From JAASSS01 sp021767745 (GTDB lineage: Bacteria > Pseudomonadota > Gammaproteobacteria > UBA5335): 64,000 bases of DNA. Within the stretch, counting starts at the first letter, position 1; each line of letters starts with the position of its first letter. Location: positions 1-64,000 of the forward strand of contig JAXHVN010000053.1 in assembly GCA_034189165.1 (NCBI GenBank), in the 5' to 3' direction. The notes beneath the pieces are model-generated. The model did no database searches and had not been told where the DNA came from. It saw nothing but the letters and a program-made list of their open reading frames with translations. The translations under genes were made by a program, and so were the position numbers. This document shows positions 35,410 to 45,112 of the stretch, in pieces.

Positions 35410-35844
35410 ATGACAGCCACGGCCCCTGTGGTACCGGCCGGCGCCAGTGTGCCGCATTTTGAGGATCGAGTGGTGCTGGTCGTCGACGACAGCAAGACCA
35501 TCCGTCACAGCGCCGAGGCGTTGCTGCGCGCGGTGGGCGTGGACGTGCGGCTGGCGGAGGATGGCTACCTGGCACTGGAGCGCATCGTGGTGGATCGGCC
35601 CGCCGCGATCTTCGCCGACGTCATGATGCCGCGGCTGGATGGCTATCAGCTGTGCGCGCTGCTGAAACAGAACCCGGACTACCGCGGGATCCCGATCGTG
35701 CTGCTGACCAGCAAGGACGGGCTGTTCGACCGGGCTCGCGGGCGCCTTGCCGGCTGCGATGACTACCTCACCAAGCCCTTCGGCCGCGACGAACTGCTCG
35801 AGGCCCTGGCCCGCCAGCTGCGCAGGACCGGCGAGCATGGCTGA
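35410..35844 (+). CDS. pilG: Twitching motility response regulator PilG
   Basis: The 144-residue single-domain receiver has phospho-acceptor Asp70 (IFADVMMPRLDGYQ), an acidic pair in VVDDSKTIR and lysine in YLTKPF. PilG-type regulators receive phosphate from ChpA and promote type IV pilus extension. It is the first gene of pilG-pilH-pilI-pilJ-chpA-chpC and divergent from gshA across 121 bp. The last 8 bases overlap pilH. Confidence 0.95.
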   Translation: MTATAPVVPAGASVPHFEDRVVLVVDDSKTIRHSAEALLRAVGVDVRLAEDGYLALERIVVDRPAAIFADVMMPRLDGYQLCALLKQNPDYRGIPIVLLTSKDGLFDRARGRLAGCDDYLTKPFGRDELLEALARQLRRTGEHG

Positions 35845-36211
35845 GCTCCTGCTGGTCGATGACTCGCCGACCGAAGTGCTGCTGTTGCAGCGCATGCTGC
35901 AGCGCCATGGCCACGCGGTACACACCGCCGGCGACGCGGAGACGGCGCTGGCGGCGGTGCGTCGGCAGCGGCCGGATCTGATCCTCATGGACGTGGTGCT
36001 GCCCGGCAAGAGCGGCTTCGAAGCCACCCGGGAGCTCACCGCCGACCGCGCCACCTGTGCCATCCCCGTGATCATGCTGAGCAACAAGAACCAGCAGATC
36101 GACCGCATCTGGGGCCTGCGGCAGGGAGCCCGGGCCTATCTGACCAAGCCGATCGGCGAGCGCGACCTGATCGCGCAGATCGAGCAGGTGCTGGAGCTTC
36201 CCGGTGTCTGA
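35837..36211 (+). CDS. pilH: Twitching motility response regulator PilH
   Basis: The 124-residue receiver domain has Asp52 (LILMDVVLPGKSGF), LLVDDSPTE at the start and YLTKPIG with the conserved lysine. In P. aeruginosa PilH competes for ChpA phosphate or favours pilus retraction. It overlaps pilG by 8 bases and pilI by 8 bases, so translation of the three is coupled. Confidence 0.95.
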   Translation: MAELLLVDDSPTEVLLLQRMLQRHGHAVHTAGDAETALAAVRRQRPDLILMDVVLPGKSGFEATRELTADRATCAIPVIMLSNKNQQIDRIWGLRQGARAYLTKPIGERDLIAQIEQVLELPGV

Positions 36212-36737
36212 GGCCTCCGCCACCCTGCCCTTCGCCCTGCTGCAGCGGATCGCCCGGCGGCTCGGTGCCGGCCAGGCGATGGGTGCCCTGCCGACGGAGC
36301 GGCGCTGGCGCGGGCTGCTGTTCGAGGCCGCCGGCGTGCCCTGTGTGGTCGCCGCCGAGCGCATCACCGAGGTCGCCTATCAGCCCGTCGCGGTGCGCCT
36401 GCCGGGCGCGCCGGCCTGGCTGCCGGGGCTGGTGCAGCTGCGCGGCGCACTGATCCCGCTGATCGACCTGCAGGCGCTCGCCGGCGGCGCGCCCGGCGAG
36501 GAGCCGGCCCGCCAGCCGCTGCTGCGGCTGCGTCAGGGCCGCGACCAGCTGTGTCTGCGCGTGGACAGCGTCAGCGGGTTCGGCGCCTTCGACACGCCGG
36601 GGCCACACGCATCGGTGCCCCCGGCCGGGCTGGCCGGCATCCTTGCCGGCGTGGTCGGCGAGGCCGACGAGCAGCGCTGGGTCGTTGATGGCGATCGTCT
36701 GTTCCGGCTGCGGCCGCAACCGGTGCAGGCGGACTGA
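36204..36737 (+). CDS. pilI: CheW-like coupling protein PilI
   Basis: The 177-residue CheW-domain protein starts at GTG 36204. Visible features are FEAAGVPCVVAAERITEVAY, LPGLVQLRGALIPLIDLQAL and LRVDSVSGFGAFD. It should couple the PilJ receptor to the ChpA kinase at the inner membrane. It overlaps pilH and is 2 bases from pilJ. Confidence 0.93.
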   Translation: MSEASATLPFALLQRIARRLGAGQAMGALPTERRWRGLLFEAAGVPCVVAAERITEVAYQPVAVRLPGAPAWLPGLVQLRGALIPLIDLQALAGGAPGEEPARQPLLRLRQGRDQLCLRVDSVSGFGAFDTPGPHASVPPAGLAGILAGVVGEADEQRWVVDGDRLFRLRPQPVQAD

Positions 36738-36739
36738 CC

Positions 36740-38731
36740 GTGCGCCAGCGCCTGCGCCAGCTCGCCCGGCCGCTGCGCGATGCGCGCGTACGCCGCATCG
36801 CCATCGGTCTGCTCGCCAGCACCCTGGCAGCACTGCTGCTGGGCGTGCTCCTGCTGCAGCAGACGGCGGCGCGCCACGATCTGCGGGCGATTCTCGAGCG
36901 ACAGCACGATGCGCTGCTGGCACTGGATTTCGCTAGCTACCTGGCCGTCAACGCCACGGCGCCGACCCTGGCCCGGCGCCAGCCCTTCGCCGCCGTGAAC
37001 CGCCTGCGCAGCGAGCTCGATGCCGCCTTCGCGCCCGCACAGGTGAACGCCGATCACCGCACCCGCTGGCAGGCGCAGCAGCCGCTGCTCGCTGCCCTGA
37101 CCGAGCTGGCGGAGGTCTTCGCCGCCGCACGTGTCCAGCAGCGCCTGCTCGAGGAGCAGCTGCCGCCCATGCAGGCCGATTACGCCGCGATCGCCGAGCA
37201 GCTCGGCAGCGCCGCGGATCGATCCGGTCTGGCGGGTCAGATCGAGCGCCAGCGCCGGTTGCTCGCCGAGCTGCACGTCGCCGCGCTGGCCACTGCCGAC
37301 GGCCGGGCCGATGCGGCCCAGACCGCGGCGCTGGCCGAGGGTGTGGCGAGGCTGCAGGCCGGGCTTGCCGGCTGGCTGGGCGAGGGCCCCGCCGCTGCTG
37401 CACTGCCGCGTGCGGTGCGCCTCAGTGGACGGCTCGAAGGGCTGCAGGATGCCGCCGCACTGGCGTTGCCGGCCCTGTCCTACCTGGCCGACTCGGGCGA
37501 GGCGCTGCGGCAGGGGCGCACCGTCGCCGAACAGCTGGGCGAGCGCCTGCCGCCGATGGCTGCCGAGGTGGCGGCGCAGCTGCAGCGCGAGCCCGGCACG
37601 TCGCCGCTGCTGTTCGGCTTCATCGCCGCCAGCGTGATCGCCCTCGTGCTGCTGGCCGCGCTCCTGCTGGTGATGGCGCTGCGGCTGCAGCGGCTGTTGG
37701 CGCTCAGCCGCGAGAACGACCGACAGAACGAGCAGGTGATCCTGCGCATGCTCGACGAGATCGGTGATCTCGCCAAGGGCGATCTGACGGTGCACGTGAG
37801 CGTCACCGAGCACATCACCGGGGCGATCGCCGATGCGATCAACTACGCCATTGCCGCACTGCGCGACCTGGCGCATACGATCGAGCGCGCCGGGCACGGC
37901 GTCGGCGAGGCGGCGGAGGACGCCGCCGGCCGCGCCGAGGAACTCGCCGCCGTGATCGAGCGGCAGATCGCCCGGCTGCAGGAAGCCGATCGCACCATCG
38001 AGAGCATGCTCGATACCGCCGAGGAGGTGGCCGCGAAGGCCGGCGACTCCAGCGCCATCGCACGCCGGGCAGTACAGCTGGCCGACCGGGGCTCGGAGTC
38101 GGTGCGGCGGACGATTCGTGGCATGGGGGTGATCCGCGAGCAGATCCAGGACACCGCCAAGCGCATCAAGCGCCTGGGCGAGGGCTCGCAGGAGATCGGC
38201 GAATTCGTCGAGCTGATCGAGGACATCGCCGAGCAGACCAACATTCTCGCGCTCAATGCCGCCATCCAGGCCTCCAGCGCGGGTGAGGCCGGGCGCGGCT
38301 TCGCCGTGGTGGCCGATGAGGTCCAGCGACTGGCCGAACGCTCCAGCCGCGCGGCGGGGCAGATCGATGCGCTGGTACGCACCATCCAGGCCGACACCGG
38401 CGAGGCCATGGCCTCCATGGAGCGCAGTACCGCCGGCGTGGTCGCCGGTGCGAACATCGCCGAGGAGGCCGGCACCGCGCTCGAGCAGATCGAACGGGTC
38501 AGCAGCGAGATCTCCGCGCAGGTGCGCGCCATGGGTGAGGCGGCGCGGCGGCAGGCCGATCAGGGCACGCAGATGCGCAGCGAGCTGCGCGCCATGCGCG
38601 AGGGCGGCGAAGAAACGGCGGCCGGCACCCGCAAGACCGCGGCGGCGATCGGCCGGTTGTCGATCCTGGCCGATGCCCTGCTCGGCTCGGTGCGCGGCTT
38701 CAAGCTGCCCTCTGCAGGCGGCAGGTCGTGA
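36740..38731 (+). CDS. pilJ: Methyl-accepting chemotaxis protein PilJ
   Basis: The 663-residue receptor starts at GTG 36740. A first membrane helix is at about residues 18-40, followed by a helical periplasmic domain, then a second helix near 289-318 (LLFGFIAASVIALVLLAALL) and a HAMP-like region. The cytoplasmic signalling hairpin follows, with EDIAEQTNILALNAAIQ and GRGFAVVADEVQRLAERS. It would sense pilus contact or ligands and control ChpA. No methyltransferase (PilK) gene follows, unlike P. aeruginosa. Its stop overlaps the chpA GTG. Confidence 0.95.
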   Translation: MRQRLRQLARPLRDARVRRIAIGLLASTLAALLLGVLLLQQTAARHDLRAILERQHDALLALDFASYLAVNATAPTLARRQPFAAVNRLRSELDAAFAPAQVNADHRTRWQAQQPLLAALTELAEVFAAARVQQRLLEEQLPPMQADYAAIAEQLGSAADRSGLAGQIERQRRLLAELHVAALATADGRADAAQTAALAEGVARLQAGLAGWLGEGPAAAALPRAVRLSGRLEGLQDAAALALPALSYLADSGEALRQGRTVAEQLGERLPPMAAEVAAQLQREPGTSPLLFGFIAASVIALVLLAALLLVMALRLQRLLALSRENDRQNEQVILRMLDEIGDLAKGDLTVHVSVTEHITGAIADAINYAIAALRDLAHTIERAGHGVGEAAEDAAGRAEELAAVIERQIARLQEADRTIESMLDTAEEVAAKAGDSSAIARRAVQLADRGSESVRRTIRGMGVIREQIQDTAKRIKRLGEGSQEIGEFVELIEDIAEQTNILALNAAIQASSAGEAGRGFAVVADEVQRLAERSSRAAGQIDALVRTIQADTGEAMASMERSTAGVVAGANIAEEAGTALEQIERVSSEISAQVRAMGEAARRQADQGTQMRSELRAMREGGEETAAGTRKTAAAIGRLSILADALLGSVRGFKLPSAGGRS

Positions 38732-40343
38732 GCGCCGAGCCGGTGCTCGCTGCCGTCGCGCCGCCCGCCTGGCAGCAGGCACTGGCGCAGGTATGCGCCA
38801 CGCTGGAGGCGGCGGACGAGGCGCTGGAACCGCTCGCGCCGGCCATGCTCGCCCCGCTGGTGGCGGCCCTGGCGCAGGCCGAGTTGCCCGAGGTGCAGGT
38901 GCTGGTGCACGAGGCGCAGCAGGCCCTGGCCGACCCGGCCACGCCCCGCGCCGCCGAACAGGCAGCGGCCGGCCTGCTGCTGCTCACCTATTACGGCGAT
39001 GCGCTCGCAGCCGGGGCGCCGCGGGCGCCACTGACCCTGCTGCCGGCAGTGAATGCCGCCCGCCGGCTGCGCGGGGCGCCACTGCTGGCACCGGCCGAGC
39101 TGCTGGCACACGCGCCGGCGCCCGCGGCGTCGACCGAGACAGTAGCCGATCCGGCAGCGGCGTCCCGCCTCGCCCGCAAGCTGCATCCGCACTTTCTGCG
39201 CCAGCTGGCGGTGGCCCTGCGCCAGCCGGGTGACCGCGCGCCGCTGGCGGCGCTGGGAGAACTGGCCGATACGCTCGCCGCCGCGGAGGCGCCGGCGCCG
39301 CAGCAGGCGATCTGGCAGGTCGCCACTGCGCTGCTGCGTGCGCCGGCTGTCGATCCCCTGCAGCTGCGGCCGGTGCTGGCGCGGCTGGAACGGGCGATGA
39401 AGGCGCTGGCTGCTGGGCGGGAAGATCCGCAGTCCCATCTGCTGTGGGCCCAGTGCGCCGCGCTGGCGCTGGCATCGGGCACCCGCGCGCCACCGATCGA
39501 TGCCATCGCGGAACTCGCCGCCGCCGTGCCCTCGCTGTGCGATGTCGAGGCCACCCGCCGCATCGCCGCTCACATGGGAGAAGCCGGCGTCGCCGGCACC
39601 GACGCCGTGCTGACGGTGGTCGGACAGGAGCTGCGGACGTGCCGGGAGGTGATCGACGTCGCCCTGCGCGCAGGTTCACCACCCGAGACCGCGCTGGCAC
39701 CCGCCATCGAGGGTCTGTCGCAGGGGCAGGCGGCGCTGCGCATCCTGGGTCGGCAGCGACCGGCGCGACAGCTGTCGGCACAGGCCGCCGCACTTGCCCG
39801 GATGCAGACCGTCGATGGGCGGGCACTGGCGACGGTCGCCGAGGCCCTGCTGGCCGTGGAACAGGCCCTGGTGGAGGGTGAGGGCGCGTTGCTGCGCGAG
39901 GCGCGCCTGGCGGTGTGGCAGGCCTTGTGCGAGTTCACCGAGGCGCTCACGCCCGGCGAAGTCCCCGTGTCCGCCGCCACCCATGCGGCGGCGGCGAGCC
40001 TGATCGGGGCCGCGCGACTGGCAGGTCGATTGACCGAATGCCAGCACCACGGGGCCGGCGATGCCGCCGGGCTGGCGCGACTGTGCGAGGAGACGCGGCG
40101 CTGCCTGCTGGCCGTGGGGGCAGGCGCCGGGCTTTGCGATCTGCCCGCCGAACTTGCGCCGGCGTCGCCGGTACCGGCCGAGGATCCGGAGGCGGGCGCC
40201 AAAGCGGAGCAGACGGCGACGGCGGACACACGGGATGTCGGCACCGTCGCCATCGACTTCGACAGTGAAGCCGAAGCCGAAGCCGAAGCCGAAGCCGAAG
40301 CCGAAGCCGAAGCCGAAGCCGAAGCCGAAGCCGAAGCCGAAGC
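38728..40343 (+). CDS. chpA: ChpA-type chemosensory histidine kinase, N-terminal part (cut by gap)
   Basis: The first 538 residues run from GTG 38728 to the gap. They are alanine- and leucine-rich helical sequence like the FimL-like N-terminal region of ChpA, with no canonical Hpt motif; THAAAASLIGAARLAG is at best a degenerate one. It ends in a Glu-Ala repeat encoded by GAAGCC hexamers that run into the N block. The kinase core continues beyond the gap at 40444-42617. The real protein length is unknown. Confidence 0.85.
40267..40343 (+). repeat. Hexanucleotide repeat (GAAGCC) x 12.8 in chpA
   Basis: At least 12 perfect GAAGCC units plus five bases run directly into the assembly gap. They encode Glu-Ala dipeptides. 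Copy number changes would lengthen or shorten the linker without a frameshift. The repeat is the likely cause of the assembly break. Confidence 0.95.
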
Positions 40344-40443
40344 NNNNNNNNNNNNNNNNNNNNNNNNNNNNNNNNNNNNNNNNNNNNNNNNNNNNNNNNN
40401 NNNNNNNNNNNNNNNNNNNNNNNNNNNNNNNNNNNNNNNNNNN
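40344..40443. other. Assembly gap (100 N), gap 2, inside chpA
   Basis: Exactly 100 N. The flanking chpA reading frames differ by one phase across it, which has no meaning because the gap length is arbitrary. Confidence 0.99.
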
Positions 40444-42617
40444 CGGCACTGCTTGCCGAGTTGGACGGACAGGTGCCGGCGTCTGGATCGCTATCGGCCG
40501 CCGATCGGGACGAGCCGCCGGCGCCGGCCGAACCCGTGGCCGCCGCCACGCGCGATCCGGCGCCGGCCGAACCCGTGGCCGCCGCCACGCGCGATCCGGC
40601 GCCCGCTCTCACGCCGCCGGACGAGCCGGATGCAGCGGATGCGGCGCCCGGCCTCGGCATCACACCCGTTGCCGAGCCCGTTCCGGACCGCACACGGGTG
40701 CCCGAACTGCCGCCGGCTGCCGCCACACGGCCCGCCGCCGCCCCTTACCGCCTGGCAGCCGAGGCACCTGCGGCGTCGCGCGAGGCGGTGCGTGTGGAGG
40801 CCGAACACCTCGACACGCTGCTCGATCACGCCGGCGAGATCAGCCTGCACCACGCGCGGCTGGAACGGCAGCTGGCGGAGCTCGACGAGCAGCTGCGCGA
40901 ATACCACGAATCGGTCGGCCGGCTGCAGCGGCAGGTGCGGGCGCTGGAACTGGAAACCGATACGCGCATCGCCGCCGGCGAATCAGCCGGCGCCGGCGCG
41001 GCGGGTGGCATGGGACGGGACCCGGCCGCCGATTTCGATGCGCTCGAGCTCGACCGCTACACGCCGCTGCAGCAGATTGCCCGCGGCCTCGCCGAGAACA
41101 CGGGCGATCTGGCCAGCCTGCATGGCTACATGGAGCAGACGCGGCGAGAGACGCAGTCGCTGCTGCTGCAGCAGTCGCGGCTGTCGGCGGCGCTGCAGCA
41201 GACGGTGCTGCAGACGCGGATGATCGCGATGTCCCACTTCCAGGCGCGACTGGAGCGGGTGGTGCGCCAGACGGCGCAGACGCTCGGCAAGGCCGCCGAG
41301 CTGCGTTGCAGCGGCCTGGACGTGGAGCTGGACCGGCGGGTGGCGGAGATCATCGTCGGCCCGGTGGAGCACCTGCTGCGCAATGCCCTCGCCCACGGCA
41401 TCGAGCCGGCAGCGCAGCGGCGCGAGCGTGGCAAGCCGGCAACCGGGGTACTGACCCTCGCAGTGCAGCGGGAGGGGCGCGAGATCGTGCTGGCTGTCGG
41501 CGACGATGGCAATGGCCTGGACCTGGCCGCCATCCGGGCGCGGGCGCAGGCACTGGGGCTGTGGGACGCCCATGCGCCAATGGATGATCAGGCCTTGATG
41601 GCGCTGATCCTGCGGCCGCACTTCTCCACTGCGGCCGAAGTCTCGCAGGTCGCCGGGCGCGGGGTCGGGCTCGACGCCGTCGATGCCGCCGTGCGCCAGC
41701 TCGGCGGCAGCATCGGCGTGGACACAGCCGCGGGTGCCGGCACGCGCTTCACGCTGCGTCTGCCGACCACGCTGGCGCTCAGCCGCGTGCTGCTGGTGCG
41801 GCTGGGCGAGGAGCGCCTGGCCCTGCCGCTGCGCAGCATCGGCGATGTGCAGGCCCTGACGGCGGAGCAGAGCGAGGCCTATCTGCGCGGGAAGTTGCCC
41901 TCGCTGGCGCACGGGTCGCGCCACTATGCGCTGCGCGATCTGGCGGCGCTGACGGACAGCCCGCAGCGGCCGACGCCGCGGCGCCAGATCGGTCTGCCGG
42001 TGGTGCTCGTGGAGACGGCCGGGCGGCCATTCGGCCTGGTGGTCGATCAGGTGCTCGGCAGTCAGGAGGTGGTGGTCAAGGCGCTCGGCCCGCAGGCCGG
42101 CGCCTTGCCCGGGCTTATCGGCGCCACCGTACTGGACGACGGCGAGGCGGTGCTGATCGCGGACCCCGCGAGCCTGCTCGCCCGCAGCGAGGCGGTGGCG
42201 GCGCCAGGGGCTTCGGCGCCGGCCGCGCAGGCGCGGCCGCAGATCCTGGTGGTCGACGATTCGCTCACCGTGCGCCGGGTGACCAGCCGGCTGCTGACAC
42301 AGGAGGGGATGGACGTCGCTACCGCACGGGACGGTGTCGAGGCGCTCTCGCTGCTGCGCGAGGCGCCCTTCGATCTGCTGCTGCTGGACATCGAAATGCC
42401 CCGCATGGACGGCTTCGAACTTGCCGGTCACGTGCGGCGGGAGCCGACGCTCAAGGCCGTGCCGATCGTCATGATCAGCTCGCGCACCGGCACCAAGCAC
42501 CGCGAGCAGGCGCGGGCGCTGGGCGTGGCTGCCTTCCTCGGCAAGCCCTATCAGAGCCGCGATCTGGTGGAGTGCATCCGCGGCCTGCTGCCGGCGGCGG
42601 ACGATGATGTCGACTGA
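40444..42617 (+). CDS. chpA: ChpA-type chemosensory histidine kinase, C-terminal part (HATPase-CheW-receiver)
   Basis: This is the continuation of chpA after the gap, about 723 residues: a Pro/Ala linker with a duplicated 13-residue unit, then a CheA-like dimerisation helix pair (EAEHLDTLLDHAGEISLHH). The ATPase domain follows with N-box HLLRNALAHGIEP, DDGNGLDL and GRGVGLDAV, then a CheW domain (LALPLRSIGDV). A C-terminal receiver has ILVVDDSLTVRR, LLLLDIEMPRMDG and FLGKPY. It should phosphorylate PilG and PilH. The Hpt domains must lie in the gap or be absent. The stop overlaps chpC. Confidence 0.92.
40521..40603 (+). repeat. 39-bp tandem duplication in the chpA linker
   Basis: Two identical 39-bp units (40521-40559 and 40560-40598) and the first five bases of a third encode APAEPVAAATRDP twice. 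The perfect identity points to a recent duplication. Confidence 0.95.
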
Positions 42618-43017
42618 GACCCTGCCCTGTGTGCTGTTGCCGGTGGCCCCGCGTCTGCACCTGCTGCTGCCGCGCGTGCTGCTGATCGAAGTGCTGGCCC
42701 ACACCTACGAGGCGGCGCCTGGGCCGGGCGCGGCAAGGCTGCGCTGGCGCGGCAGCATGCTGGCGTGGCTGCAGTTCGCCGCCCCGGCGGCGCGGCATCG
42801 TGGCCACAGCGCGATCCTGCGACGGCTGGGTGACGCTGCCGGTGGCGCCTACGCGCTGCTGCTGTTCAGCGCGCCGAAGCTGCTGGAGATCGCGCCCGAC
42901 CAGCTCCGTTGGCGCCGCGGTGGCATGCCGGCCGGCTGCGCCGTGACCGGTGCCGGCGAGTGTCCGCTGCTGATCCCCGATCCCCTGCTGCTGGAGCGGG
43001 CGCTGCCAGCGGACTGA
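42604..43017 (+). CDS. CheW-like protein, ChpC type
   Basis: This 137-residue protein directly follows chpA with a 14-base overlap. It is a minimal CheW-like domain (LPCVLLPVAPRLHLLLPRVLLIEVL, MLAWLQFAAPAARH, YALLLFSAPKLLEIAPDQL). P. aeruginosa has a CheW-like chpC in its pil-chp cluster, so ChpC is the best guess, but chpB (methylesterase) is missing between them. The gene ends 7 bases from the convergent rsmE. Confidence 0.75.
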   Translation: MMSTETLPCVLLPVAPRLHLLLPRVLLIEVLAHTYEAAPGPGAARLRWRGSMLAWLQFAAPAARHRGHSAILRRLGDAAGGAYALLLFSAPKLLEIAPDQLRWRRGGMPAGCAVTGAGECPLLIPDPLLLERALPAD

Positions 43018-43024
43018 GCCGCGC

Positions 43025-43759
43025 TCAGGCCAGATCGCCCCAGCGCGCCTGCAGCACGGCCAGCGCCACCACGCCGGCCGTCTCGGTGCGCAGCACGCGC
43101 GGTCCGAGACGGATGCCGTGCCAGCCGGCTGCGGCTGCTGCCGCCAGTTCCGCCGCATCGAGGCCCCCTTCCGGCCCCACCAGCAGCGCCGCCGCCGCCG
43201 GCGCATCGGCGAAGGTGTGCAGCGTCGCGGCGGCATCGGGGGCCAGCACGAGGCGCAGCGCGTGCAACGATGCCTCCGCCCGCAACGCTGCCGCTAGCGG
43301 CTGCGGCGGCGCCAGTTGCGGCAGCCGGGTGCGGCCGCACTGCTCGCAGGCACTCACCACCACGCCCTGCCAGTGCGCCAGCCGCTTCGCCGCCCGTTCG
43401 GCGGACAGGCGCACCACGCTGCGGCGGGTGGTCACCGGTACGATGCGCTGCACGCCGAGCTCGACGGCCTTCTGGATCGTGTAGTCCATGCGCTCGCCGC
43501 GGCTGATGCCCTGCAGCAGGGTCAGCGCCAGCGGTGATTCGCGTTCCGCCGCCGTGCGGGCGCCAACGCGTACCCGGCTGCTGCCGCCCGCGGGCAGCAG
43601 TGTGGCTGCATGCTCGGCGCCGTTGCCGTCGAACACGATGAGCGGCGCCGGCGGACGCAGTCGCAGTACCTGCACCACATGTCGTGCCGCCGCGGCGGGC
43701 AGGTCGAGTTCCTGCCCGTCCGCCAGCGGTCCGGGCACGTGCAGACGCGGGATCGGCAT
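43025..43759 (-). CDS. rsmE: 16S rRNA (uracil1498-N3)-methyltransferase
   Basis: RsmE methylates U1498 of 16S rRNA. The 244-residue SPOUT-class protein has an N-terminal PUA-like domain (HVVQVLRLRPPAPLIVFDGNG), QKAVELGVQRIVPV, and the C-terminal trefoil-knot SAM site LLVGPEGGLDAAEL and RLGPRVLRTETA. It is 3 bases downstream of the argA stop on the same strand. Confidence 0.95.
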   Translation of the reverse strand: MPIPRLHVPGPLADGQELDLPAAAARHVVQVLRLRPPAPLIVFDGNGAEHAATLLPAGGSSRVRVGARTAAERESPLALTLLQGISRGERMDYTIQKAVELGVQRIVPVTTRRSVVRLSAERAAKRLAHWQGVVVSACEQCGRTRLPQLAPPQPLAAALRAEASLHALRLVLAPDAAATLHTFADAPAAAALLVGPEGGLDAAELAAAAAAGWHGIRLGPRVLRTETAGVVALAVLQARWGDLA

Positions 43760-43762
43760 GCG

Positions 43763-45112
43763 TCAGGGCGCGGCCTGGGTCGGGGCCGGCGTCAGCTGCT
43801 TCAGGTAGATCTTGGAGTTGCGCTGCCAGTTGTAGAGGGCCTGGCGCGCCACCGGCAGATCCCCCGGCGTGGCCGGTTCGAAGCCCAGCTCGCTGAACCA
43901 GTGCGCGGTGTGGGTGGTGAGCACGAACACCGCGCGCACGCCGCCGGCGCGGGCGCGCTGTTCCAGATACTGCATCAGCTGCCGGCCGCGGCGGGCTTCC
44001 CGATAGGCCGGATGCACGGCGACGCAGGCGATCTCGGCCACCTGTTCGTCCTCGAAGCGATGCAGGCTGGCGCAGGCGATGATGCTGTTGTCCCGCTCCA
44101 TGACGACGAAGTCGCCGATCTGCAGTTCGAGCTGTTCACGCGAACGGCGGACCAGCACCCCCTGCTCCTCCAGCGGTTCGAGCAGCGCCAGCAATCCGCC
44201 GATGTCCCCGATGTCGGCCGGGCGCAAGGCCTCGTACTGCTCGCCGGTCACCAGCGTGCCGCAGCCATCGCGCGTGAACAGCTCGCGCAGCAGTGCACCT
44301 TCCACGCCGGCCGGGATCAGGTGCGCGCGGCGCACGCCCTGGCGGCAGGCATGGGCCGCCTGCAGCAGCAGCGCCGGCAGCGCCGTCTCGGCGGTATCGG
44401 CGGCAATCGGCGCGGCGGCGGCTAACGCCTGCGCGCCGGCAGGGTCGAGCTCGGCGGGGAGGGCGCCCCGCCCGGGCAGCAGGTCGGGCGTCAGCAGCAG
44501 CAGCTTGTCCGCCTGCAGCTCACCGGCGGCGAGGGCAGCCGCTGCCGGCGCGTCGAGCAGGAAGTTTTCGCCGGTGGGGGAGACGCCGAGCGGGGAGATC
44601 ACCACCACGGCATCCTCCCGCAGGTAGGCCCGTACCGCGTCCACGTCGAGCCGGCGCGGCAGGCCGGCGTGCAGGTGATCGACCCCGCCGCGGACCCCCA
44701 GGGGCCGGGCGAACAGCAGGTTGCCGCCGATCAGCCGCAGCGCGCTGCCGGCCAGCGGCGTGTTCGGCAGACTGGCCGAGGCGGCCGCCTCGAGTTCCAG
44801 GCGCAGCGTCCCGATCACGGCGCGCAGCCGTGCCAGCTGCGCGGCGTCGACCACCGGATGGCCCCCGTGCTGACGCAACGGCAGCTCCGCGGCGGCGAGC
44901 GCCGCGGCCGCCTGGGGTGCTGCGCCATGGACCACCACCACATGGATGCCGAGGCTGGTCAGCAGCGCGACGTCCTGGATCAGCGCCGCGCCGCCGCCGG
45001 CGAGCACGGCCCCGGGTACATAGATGACGAAGGTGCGGCCGCGATGCGCGCGGATGTAGGGCGCGCTCTGGCGGAACCAGCCGGCGAAGTCGGCGGTGGC
45101 GTCAGTCGGCAT
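43763..45112 (-). CDS. argA: N-acetylglutamate synthase
   Basis: ArgA acetylates glutamate with acetyl-CoA, the first step of arginine synthesis. The 449-residue protein is the two-domain type: an N-terminal amino-acid-kinase-like domain (FVIYVPGAVLAGGG, VVVVHGAAPQ, VVVISPLGVSPTGENFLL) that binds arginine as feedback inhibitor, and a C-terminal GNAT domain (IACVAVHPAYREARRGRQLM, WFSELGFEPA). ATG 45112 overlaps the argE stop by 11 bases; argE-argA lie together as in several gammaproteobacteria. Confidence 0.95.
   Translation of the reverse strand: MPTDATADFAGWFRQSAPYIRAHRGRTFVIYVPGAVLAGGGAALIQDVALLTSLGIHVVVVHGAAPQAAAALAAAELPLRQHGGHPVVDAAQLARLRAVIGTLRLELEAAASASLPNTPLAGSALRLIGGNLLFARPLGVRGGVDHLHAGLPRRLDVDAVRAYLREDAVVVISPLGVSPTGENFLLDAPAAAALAAGELQADKLLLLTPDLLPGRGALPAELDPAGAQALAAAAPIAADTAETALPALLLQAAHACRQGVRRAHLIPAGVEGALLRELFTRDGCGTLVTGEQYEALRPADIGDIGGLLALLEPLEEQGVLVRRSREQLELQIGDFVVMERDNSIIACASLHRFEDEQVAEIACVAVHPAYREARRGRQLMQYLEQRARAGGVRAVFVLTTHTAHWFSELGFEPATPGDLPVARQALYNWQRNSKIYLKQLTPAPTQAAP

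Noticed and set aside
40267..40343. CRISPR or other spaced repeat array
   Set aside because: The repeat is a 6-bp microsatellite without spacers inside a coding region.
40344..40443. Frameshift or pseudogene in chpA
   Set aside because: The phase change is across a 100-N placeholder of arbitrary length, so no frameshift can be inferred.
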